DNA of 64,000 nt. Source: Acanthococcus lagerstroemiae. Lineage: Eukaryota; Arthropoda; Insecta; Hemiptera; Eriococcidae. The position numbers and the translations under genes are program-made. Positions 55,374 to 64,000 of the stretch are shown here, piece after piece; within the stretch, counting starts at the first letter, position 1, and each line of letters opens with the position of its first letter. Under the pieces are notes generated by a model. The model ran no database searches and was not told the DNA's origin. It saw only the letters and a program-made list of their open reading frames with translations. The DNA lies in contig CM063108.1 of NCBI GenBank assembly GCA_031841125.1, positions 43,484,122-43,548,121 on the forward strand, given 5' to 3'.

Positions 55374-56364
55374 CTCTGACCAGTACCAAATACACCAATT
55401 AACAAAAATAACAACCATCTAACAAACATATGTAGCTAGAAATTTACACTGCATTAATCACCTACCAAAAATGGAATCGGTCATCTGTCTTCTGTGACTG
55501 TAGCTTTATAATTTCTTCCACAACAAACGTGATTAAAATCAACATGAATGAAGTTGACGATTTGACGTGTTTCGAATTTGGCATGGGACTGAACGTGATT
55601 CAAGATACTCAATTACTCTGCATCAAAAAGAAGAAGGGGGTGATTACAAGTTTGCTACAATGCTCTACATAGAAGATCGAGTTGAGTTCTTGAGTTGGAC
55701 GAACCAAAGCTTTGAGAAAGTACTTACCCGCAGTCTTGCGCGTGAACCAGTAATATACTATTTGATATTTCTGCTTGGCATACCTCATGATGAATATGAC
55801 AAACAAGAATGAAAATGATAAAAATATGAATCAAAATGAAAATGTCGAAAATAAGAAAACTGATAATTTCAAACCGATAAGTAAAGATGCAGAAAACAAG
55901 AAAAGAAATGAAGAAAACTATAAAATTCGTATTTTCTACTTCCTATTTTCGCTGGTTTTCAAAAAGCCGAGAAATGCGTATGAGAATCAGCGCCTCCTGT
56001 CTCCTCTCTCGTGTCGCCAAATTGCCATAGATGGGATACTGATTTACTGAATACTGATACTGATACAACCAAAACAATTCAATCAGCATTCAGCTATTCA
56101 GTAATATGTAAGGGTGGTTCATAACAGCTAGGAGGTAGGAGCCTACGAGCATCTTTTCTCAAGGTACTAGTATGATAGGTAGAAAAGATGGGTTTCATAA
56201 CATCATAACAACAAAAACAGACGGCAGAGGGCAGACTTGCAGCGTTGCAGCCAACTGATGAATGAAAAATAATAGTTCCATCTCAGCACGCAGCAAAATT
56301 TATTGCGAACAAAAATGTGAAATGTAAAAAGAAGTGTAAACAGAATTGTAAAGTATAGAAAATG
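55374..56364. other. hAT 5' non-coding region
   Basis: It lies between the transposase start and the right terminus. The plus-strand frames (55567-55812, 55775-56050) are short and Asn/Lys-rich or lack family resemblance. I treat them as chance. Confidence 0.5.
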
Positions 56365-56462
56365 CCGGAGTGCCGGGAGAATGCCGGAAAAATCTAGAAA
56401 ATACCTGAGTGCCGGGAGAATGCCGGAAAAATCTAGAATTGCCTAAGATCTCAGGCAATTGC
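56365..56462. repeat. hAT right subterminal direct repeat
   Basis: Two copies of GAGTGCCGGGAGAATGCCGG followed by AAAAATCTAGAA, then a CCTAAGATCTCAGG palindrome just inside the terminus. A related CCTAAGATTGCCGGACATGG lies inside the left end (45871-45890), so these may be transposase-binding repeats. Confidence 0.7.
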
Positions 56463-56489
56463 CGGAGGGTTGGTAACACTGATACGAGC

Positions 56490-56577
56490 ATCTATCGCGT
56501 AGCTCGAGTGTCAACGGGACCTGCGGGTGCGCGCGCATATAATCTAGAAACTAGGCTAAGGTATGAAGTTTCTAACA
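56490..56577 (-). repeat. Start of old Copia 3' LTR
   Basis: Minus-strand TGTTAGAAACTTCATACC directly follows a polypurine tract (CTGAGGGGGGAG). This is the proximal part of the LTR continued at 45638-45820 beyond the hAT insertion. The match of PPT plus TGTTAG to the intact Copia start (TGTTAGAT) supports it. Confidence 0.65.
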
Positions 56578-59500
56578 CTCCCCCCTCAGCCGAGGACCAA
56601 GTTTTACCCATGCAGGGAGATTGGTTGAAGGGTTTAATTGGAATGTTTTATGTGGTTCTCCAACAAGCAATCTCAATTGAGAATAATGGAATTGATTAAT
56701 AGTCACTAAGTGACAGACATCATTCATGCATGAGCTGATTAATAAAATACTTGAGGTAGCTTAAACTGAAATAATATTTACTATTCTTAAAATAAGCATT
56801 ACACTAAAGTTATATTCTAAAACTTATATAGTAGTGGTTTTTAACTAATAAATTCAGCTTCTTGTCAAGTTTCATTCATATTGTGAAACACTATAAATGG
56901 AGAAATCCCACATTAAGTAAAAAGGCTTGTGTCAGAACATTCATATGGAAGTGTTCTACTGAGCATATGTGTAGGGGGACAGTGTACCAATGCATCTCTA
57001 AATTCGATAAACAATTTTGTGGTTAATGCTTTGGTCAATATGTCTGCTCATTTGCTTTGTAGTACTTATCCACTCGATGGTTACAGTACCAGCTAAAACT
57101 TTAAATTTCAAGTAATGAAAACATAGTTCAACTAGGTACATGTTTTAGCGATTTTAATTTCAATAATTTTGCAAGAGTGCAAACATTGCAATACCTACTG
57201 TGTGAACTCTGAATAAAAATTTGACTAGTTCTCGTTCTGTGACTGATACCGGTTGCCAACAAATAAAGCTTGCAGCAATATACGAGTATATTCAGCCTCA
57301 GCAGTTGACAAAGCAATATGAGTTTGCTTTTTAGAACGCTAAGCTACTACATCTCCGAATCTTCAAACAGGAGAACAACGTAATCTGATATTAAGCGGTT
57401 TTTTTTTCTTCTTTTTTTTTCGAGAATTACTATTTACAAAACGCCACCAAGGGGGCGAGGGTGAAGTAAATATTAAAATAATATTCTCGTCACGGCTTTT
57501 CAGTCACTGCATGTTAGTGACACTTGGGCCCGGCTGACCGCATTCGCAGGAAACGAAATATCTAGCCGATTATAATTCTCTACCCTTGTCAGGACAATAC
57601 CTGATAAGGAGTAAGCCATCTTTGTCCAGAATCAGGATTACAAAGTAATCTTTCTACAGAGAAGTACCCCAGGCTTCAGCCAGTAGGTATGGTTTAAACT
57701 CCAGTCTCTCAATTGTAGTCCGCTCTCAAACCAACGTTGTGATAAGACTCTGCGATTATTCAGATAATTATGCAATTCACATACTTGAGGTTTTTGTCTC
57801 AGATCATAGTCTGGTATAGTCTGAATGACCTTCTAGAATTCTCATATAGGCACGCAGAGGGTTTTCCAGGGCATCGTGGAGAAAAGCAGTTTTTATGTCC
57901 CATTGCCTGGTTCCTAAACTGAGCCTATTTGCTTGTGACAAAGGTCAACGGATGTCAGTAATTCCAGTAACTGGCTCATAAGTGTTTGATACATCATACA
58001 CGTTAGTACATATTTTCGAAACCTCGACCAACAAGCATAGCTCTGTACCATTCATCATTATTCGCTTCATGTTTTCTTTTACAGACCCAAGCTGAGTCAG
58101 TTGGGGAAAACTATTTTGGAATATTCTCAATTGATGCGATTGACCAAGTTCTAGTCTTATCTAGAGCTTGAAATATACTTCCTTCATTGCCTACTGCCAC
58201 CTGGCTGCAAACTGCGAACGCAATGCTTCTTTATATTGTATATTCTCGATTCTAGCAGTACCTATCATGAGTGATAAGTGCAGGAAACTCATTCAATGCC
58301 ATTCCTCTTGTAGAGAGATGAGGAAAATTGAACAATTAGTGTCTGTTTGTACATGAGAGTCTAGTGACTGAGCCATGTGATGACGCTTTATAAAGGCAAT
58401 GTAAGCTTTCGTCTTTGGAATGAGAGCTTGAGCTTTTGTTACTCCATAATCTTGAGAATTAGTCATGAGTAATAGATGAGCGTTTCAGTGGTGAAAGCAT
58501 CGGAAGTTCTGAATACGGTATGATTACCTTTATGGTACTGAGGTCAGAGAAGACCCTGGTTGGCTTTGACTTGTCATAGGTGGACACGAGGCAGTCATCA
58601 ATGTCATCTGCTGGGAGTTCAACTATCAGTTCAGATGTACGAGATCGTTTCGCAGCCAAGAGTTGACTTTCCAGTTTCTCGGCATCTCTTGGATTAAACC
58701 AATTTAGAGATTTACGCTGAATTACAATTGGGTCTTTAAATGCTGTGTTTTCAAAAGGACTATAAAAATGGCCTTAGACTTGAGATTCAGCAAAGGTATA
58801 ACGTCTCATATAGGGGAAATTTTCCCCGAAGGAACTTGCAGCGTTAAGACTGCATTCGACTGAATTTCTACGTAGAATTTTCGAACTCCCCCATTTTAGA
58901 ATTTTCCAACTTGTTGTGCTAATAGAACGTAGGCTGAGCAGCCAAACCGTTTGAAATATTTCAGCTGGGGCTTATATCTGAATAGCAACTCAAATTGAAT
59001 GGTTGGTTACAGACAGATATTTGGGAAGTACCTTGTACAGTTGCGTAGCATACTTGATAGCATGGCCCCGCATTAGTTTAGGAAGCCAAGAATCAATAAG
59101 CATGAATCAGGCTATATGTTGAATGGTTTGATGAAATTGCTCCCCACCCCATTGAGGGGGGGGGTTGTATAAAGTGGAGCAATGTCAGTGTGAGTATTAT
59201 ATTTATTCAAACAGGCAGCAAACTTAGAGATCTTATACGCTGTACATTATCCATTCGGATTTTATCGATACGGAATTTATATGATGTATTATATTTTATA
59301 AAAACAATGAATTTTTCATATCTCTCATGCGCTTGCTGTTTCGTTTTCATAAGATATACGAAACCAAAACGAGAGAAATCATCAATTATACACATAACAT
59401 ATTGCTCGCCTCCAGGAAAGGCTTCTGGCAATATCGCACCCTGCACATCGGTATGCAAATGTTGCAATGGCCGATCTGCACCTCTTCGTATCGTATTGTG

Positions 59501-61090
59501 GAGCTTCTGTGTAGCTATACAAATTTTGGAAGCGTAACAATCTGCAATTGAAGTTGAAACGATTTTCCTTGCAGTTTAGGTACAATATTCTGCATTTCAT
59601 TCATTGCATTAAGACTCGGACGACCGAATTGTAAATGCCATAAGCGTCGAGTTGTGTTTTTAAATAATTTTTCAGCTCGGCGTGAGTTCGAACTACATCG
59701 TAGGTGATTCGCATAATCGAACTAGCACCAGTACAAGATAGTTCCACTGAGAGGCTTAAAGAGCTCCCCCCCCAAATTTGGAACTAGTATACTATCATTT
59801 GCAGGATTCAGATGAAAGTACCATATCTCTCAGTCAGATATTGCATCAAGAACTGACTGTATATCTGATGGATGACTATAGATCCTTTTTTTTTTTTTTT
59901 TTTTTTTTAGCCATGTGTTTCGAATCATTAAAGAAATGAAACAAGTGCTCTGAGTTTGTCAGCTTCTTTACAGAAAGCAGGTTCTCACAGACTTCAGGCA
60001 GATCACTGTCTAAATCTTACGTAAGATTTTCGTCTGTTAACTTAGGAAAGAGTCGTTCGCTTTCTTTTATGAATATTTTGGTAGACGATCGCTATTATAG
60101 CATCTACTACCAATTTTGGGATTGGCCAAGAGGCGTGAACATTTGAAAACAGTCAAGTTGCTTCCATTTCACCAGAAGCAAGGTTCAATCTAAGTCTACT
60201 CATACTTTCATAGAATTACTGAAAATTTGTGACTCATAAGGACTTCCAGCTTTGTATGTCAGTGCATAGTTCGCTACTGAATCGGATAACGGAAATGCTT
60301 TTGGGTCAGTCAGATCGCAACGACGCGAATTTCTGCTGCGTTTACCGCCGTTATTCCTGTCCTTCTGATCAATCCGCTGGTCAGCTCCATTCCCTTCACG
60401 GGGATTGGATTTATTTCGGCCGCCGCATCAGCTTCCTTGCCCATAATGGCCCTTGTGCCTGTTTCAATTTGGTAGGACCAACTCACAGGGAGTGAGATGC
60501 AGGTTACCCACCCATTAACGGCCTTATATTTTGGGCTTGTTTTACGATGGCACTCTTCAGGTGTGCTTACCGTTCGGGCAGTGCGGACATGTGAGCTTAC
60601 GGTTTAACTTCTTTTTGGCTCATGTGCTCCTGCATTAGCGGAAGCAGATTCCCGACAATGGTCTAGTATGTCGATGGACACTGTAGCTAGTGGCGTCTAC
60701 CACGCCTCCGAGAGCCGTCGTGTCCTTGCCAATTGCAGCGAAGAATCATTTCGTTCAGTGAAGTTGGCCTTTATGCTAGCTTGCAGCTCTTGCCAGGCTG
60801 TGCCATATCGGCAGTTACATTTGTCCAGCTTTTCTTCTAGCTGCTAGCACGCCGGCAGGTGGCATTGAGGGCTACTAGTGGAGCCTTCATTATCATTATC
60901 ATTCCCGCAATTTTTGCCGAGAGCATCTCATTAACTGAGATATTCCTGTACGGCGATATTGGGAGTTCTTGTAATGCGCTCACTAAGTGACCCCCGTTCG
61001 CAGCAAGAAGGACGTTCCTCTTCATCGTTCTCAAGTAGATCGATGATATCCTGCTAATTGATTTCAATATCCATTCCATTATCAATCATG
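56578..61090 (-). pseudogene. Degraded Ty1/copia retrotransposon internal region
   Basis: Read on the minus strand, in 5' to 3' order. 61085-60190: Gag-like part with IIDLLENDEEERPSCCERG and CPHCPNGKHT (broken zinc knuckle). 59467-59207: integrase core (HTDVQG, CIIDDFSRFGFVYL). 59110-58880: integrase C-terminal part (KYFKRFG-type, in broken frames). 58760-58459: linker (VIQRKSLNWFNPRDAEKLE). 58160-57660: reverse transcriptase (YEPVTGITDIR, RQWDIKTAFLHDALENP). 57340-57020: RNase H (VAWRSKKQTHIALSTAEAEY) and ADILTKAL. Many stops, frameshifts and lost segments. The YVDD region (about 57400-57650) is not recognisable. No 5' LTR was found to the right. Confidence 0.88.
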
Positions 61091-61209
61091 ATTTACAAAA
61101 AGTACAAAAGTAAAGTTTGACTGACCGAGACCAAGTGTTTTCGCAGTATGAACGCAAAAAAAAATTCGAATGGTTCACAAAAAAAAAACATCCATTTAGT
61201 CGAAACTAG

Positions 61210-62125
61210 AAGTGTTTTCGTTCATGGCGGATATCGAACGTCGTCGTACAAGAAAGAAAAATTCAGCAGCCGAACTACAAATATTTTCACAGCAATATAC
61301 CCAGCAAATCTCTAATACGTTGATGATACCTCATTATTTGGAGCAGATGAAACAGAAATGGCAAAGAACTCATCCGAAAACTGAAGATGATAAGTGAACA
61401 ACTTAGGTTACACATCAGTGCAGCCAAAACCAAAACGATGGATATCGAGCAGCTGGCTGTCTGCCTTGAAGGACCTGCTGAATGAATTCGAGAGAGTATA
61501 GTAAGTTTTGTATGCTCGGGTTCCTTGGGAAAGACCTGCGCGGCTGGATTGTCCGATGAAATTCGATGCAAGATACAGTTGGGAAAATCAGCAATGATAC
61601 GACTATACATAAAATGTCGCATGCTGCTGCAAGATCTCAAGAAGACTACCCGAAAAATTAGTGAAGACACTTGTATTTCCAGTGTTTTTGTACGCCGCAG
61701 AAACATGGACACTAAAACAAGAACATAAGAGAGGAATACGAGTAGGAGCCTTCGAAATATGGACCTGGTGGCGCAAAATGCTTCGAATCCCGCGGACGAT
61801 GCGGCGAACAAATGCGACTATAATAGCAGAGCTGAGTAAGCCACAAAGGCTAAGTGCTCTATGGGAAAGAAAAATCCTGAGCTATATCGAACGCATTGCC
61901 CTCAGAAATAGCGAAAACTTGGAGCGAAACATCATGCTCGAAAAAAAATGCCAAGTAGGTGGGACAGAAGAAGGTCGCCAATACAGGGGACGGATTGCAT
62001 TCGGATCCGACTGAGATTGGTTGTAGCGGTAGCTGCCATAGCTCAGGACCGGGAGGCATGGGAAGTCATCACAGGAAGCCAAGACAGTCGCTACGGACTA
62101 TGACCTTGATGATGATGATGATATC
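61210..62125 (+). pseudogene. Non-LTR retrotransposon C-terminal remnant with GAT microsatellite tail
   Basis: Plus-strand pieces give ADIERRRTRKKNSAAELQIF, then (in another frame) the LINE endings VFPVFLYAAETWTLKQ, EIWTWWRKMLRIPRTMRRTN and SALWERKILSYIERIALRN. These follow the order of jockey/RTE-like C-terminal regions (Y-ETWTL, W-RR-LRI, ILS-I--I). Further on, AQDREAWEVITGSQDS precedes a TGA and a GATGATGATGATGAT tail (62107-62122), the sort of microsatellite 3' end seen in some LINE clades. Several frameshifts; inactive. Confidence 0.85.
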
Positions 62126-63249
62126 CAGCAATCTGGCGTATTCGAATTCAGAGAGATTGAAAGAACGCTGTATGGCGAACATCTTTTTGTGTTTTCTTTT
62201 CTTTTCTTTTCTTCCAATTCTCCAGAATCTCCACGAAACAGGGAGAAATTAAATGGTATACCGCACCTTCCGTAATAGGTGCAAGGGGATGAAACCAAGC
62301 CGGTTTCTTTACTATTCAAATGTCCACAGAATATCTCGACTTCGGGTTGGTTCTAACGGTCGCTCGGTGATTTTATAAATGTAGTTTTTTACCCCAAAAA
62401 ACTATCCTCGCGAAGTCGATACCGATTCACGGCGTTGTGACAGCCGAGCTATGCCACGTTGCCGGCACAACCGCAACACGAGGTTTATTGTTTGCGTCAC
62501 GTATCTGGTCACTGTTTTAGGTACAGAACAAGAGAGCTGAGTGTGGAATAGACTGGCATCGAATGCCTTTTACATTTCGGTGTGTATTTCGTAACAGAAA
62601 CAAGTCTATTAACCTTTAGGTCGCTCTAAATACGTAGATGCTTCAATATACTGAGGCATTTTACCAGTTTATTGGAAAAAATACCTATATACTGTGAATA
62701 CTGAATAAGATTTCATCTGTTGAAGGTCTAAGTGGGCCGCACAGCCCCAGGTAGTAAATAAGACCGGCAACACTTCAGTTCCTTAAGAAAACAAAGAATT
62801 TCTCCGGCATCTACCGTGCCGTGTTGGTGACCACTGGCCTTGCCCGTGGTGCTTTGTGTGTTACTGTGAACGTCTCCGTTCGCTCTCGAACTAATTTAGC
62901 ATATTTTAATTTCAAATGTGAAATTCAAGTTTGGCTTTTAACGTGTTCAATTTACAAATCTTGAGTAGCTAACCACGACATTAGCATTCATGGACTCCAC
63001 TAGAGTGTAATTTTATGTATTTTTATAGTCGACTTTATAATAGGTGTAGAAAAATGAACGAATGCTATTCCTCTTTAAAACAATGTATCATACGGAGACC
63101 AAGGATGGAAGAATAATTCCATTAGGAAACATCAATTCATTCCTTCGGTATCAATTAAATACATAAGTATTAGGTACTGCCAATAGGGAGGATTACTATT
63201 TATGCAGTAGAGAGGTCAGTTATCATTTGAGAAAATTTCTCTGAATACT
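62126..63249. other. No gene recognised
   Basis: A GC-balanced patch at 62740-62900 (CCGTGCCGTGTTGGTGACCA, CTGTGAACGTCTCCG) stands out and might be a promoter or leader for a gene outside the window. I see no exon with a family match. Confidence 0.35.
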
Positions 63250-64000
63250 GATTCCCATTGATACTGGTGTTCGGCATGTCGGCCTCATTTAAAAAATGTG
63301 AGTTAGATACATTATGTTTAGACTGTAAGCTAACCACGGTAACATACGAGCCGTTTGCATTAAGTATAATATATATGTATAAAAGTTTTGTTGTAAAATA
63401 TGAGTGCACTAGTGTTCGGCATGTGCTACATACATCTTATATTAGCAGCAATATTAAGAATGTAGGTATTTGACACACGCTAGGTACATCTTATATTAGC
63501 AGCAATATTAAGAATGTACATGGTATTTTACATGTGCTTGGTACATCTTATATTAGCAGCAATATTAAGAATGTACATGGTATTTTATATGCGCTAGGTA
63601 CATCTTATATTAGCAGCAATATTAAGAATGTACATGGTATTTTACATGTTGGCTTCATATAATAAATGTGAGTTAGATACATTATGTTCAGGCTGCACGC
63701 TAACCACGGTAAAATATGAGCCATAAGTAGTTGCGCTAAGTATTATATTGACAGCAATATAATCAGTATACTGGTGTTTGACATGTCAACCTCATATAAT
63801 AAATTGTGAGTTAGATACCTTACGTACAGGCGGCACGCTAACCACGGTAAAATATGAGACATGCTCGTACTGTGGCCATATAATAAGTGCAAGTCGGAAC
63901 TAGCCAACAGCGGTAAAATATGAGACGTGTTTTTTTTTTCTTTGTTTAGCATACAGTCACCATATAATAAGTGCAGGTTGGACCAGCCAACTGCGGTAAA
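63250..64000. repeat. Complex tandem repeat running off the window
   Basis: A longer unit is seen about four times (63290, 63665, 63808, 63900): ATAATAAATGTGAGTTAGAT, ACATTATGTTCAGGC, GCTAACCACGGTAAAATATG. Between the first two lies a separate 57-bp array (63431-63655). The last copy is cut by the window end. Confidence 0.8.
63431..63655. repeat. 57-bp tandem repeat, four copies
   Basis: Starts at 63431, 63485, 63542 and 63599. The core is TACATCTTATATTAGCAGCA, then ATATTAAGAATGTACATGG, with a variable GCTAGG/GTGCTTGG end. Direct repeats without spacers of unique sequence, so not a CRISPR array. Confidence 0.9.

Larger units (their letters stand above)
45821..56481 (-). mobile_element. hAT DNA transposon, interrupted, exact duplication ATACGAGC
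   Basis: Inverted ends CAGTGTTACCAACTC and GGGTTGGTAACACTG bound the element. ATACGAGC flanks both sides (45813-45820, 56482-56489), an exact 8-bp duplication diagnostic of hAT. The transposase lies on the minus strand in two parts (54142-55373 and 46378-47235) separated by a later 6.9-kb insertion. Without it the element is about 3.75 kb, normal for hAT. It sits inside the 3' LTR of an older Copia. The 55374-56364 stretch is its 5' non-coding region. Confidence 0.92.

Noticed and set aside
55567..56050. Plus-strand genes next to the hAT transposase
   Set aside because: Two short overlapping frames, one Asn/Lys-rich, within hAT non-coding DNA. No family match or splice support.
63431..63655. 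Regular direct repeats resembling a CRISPR array
   Set aside because: Units of 57 bp abut each other without unique spacers, and the DNA is eukaryotic. Plain tandem repeat.

Overview
The window is AT-rich eukaryotic DNA with spliced genes, GT-AG introns, and dense, mostly decayed transposable elements. The gene families and transposon types point to an insect. A sap-sucking hemipteran (aphid, scale or mealybug type) is my guess, but that is inference. All calls were made by eye from the sequence and its translations.

Host genes. Two paralogous genes for CRAL-TRIO lipid-binding proteins (alpha-tocopherol-transfer-protein-like / Sec14 superfamily) lie head to tail on the minus strand. Gene A (14819 down to 2188) shows five exons; its last exon is not visible. 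Gene B (44805 down to 19284) is complete: six exons, 310 codons plus stop. The five shared exons have identical intron phases. Exons 1, 4 and 5 also have identical lengths (139, 111 and 106 nt), so the pair arose by tandem duplication. Introns have swollen with transposons to 9.8 kb (A intron 1) and 18.5 kb (B intron 1). Inside B intron 1, on the opposite strand, three phase-compatible exons (32223-34163) look like the 3' end of an unrecognised small basic protein gene.

Mobile elements, left half. There are several MITE families: one with CAGGGACGTACC-like ends, 8-bp target duplications and an internal G-run, seen five times plus fragments; one with GAGGAGCG-type ends and 4-bp duplications, seen twice; and single palindromic or hAT-type MITEs. 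There are also two copies of a tRNA-derived SINE with 13-14 bp target duplications, non-LTR retrotransposon remnants, and a 109-bp GC-rich insert with exact 13-bp target duplications and interleaved complementary segments. An essentially intact Ty1/copia retrotransposon (34823-39737) has LTRs that look identical and a CATGT target duplication.

Mobile elements, right half (45.6-61.1 kb). This is a nest. An old minus-strand Copia (body about 56577-61090) has its 3' LTR split by a hAT element (45821-56481, 8-bp duplication ATACGAGC). The hAT transposase is itself split by a 6.9-kb element (47236-54142) with CCCTARCA-type inverted ends, which I could not assign to a superfamily. That element contains a foldback MITE, a hAT MITE, a long purine-rich tract and a small 9-residue-repeat reading frame. 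A non-LTR remnant (61210-62125) and tandem repeats (63250-64000) close the window.

No rRNA gene, functional tRNA gene, CRISPR array or prokaryotic feature was seen.
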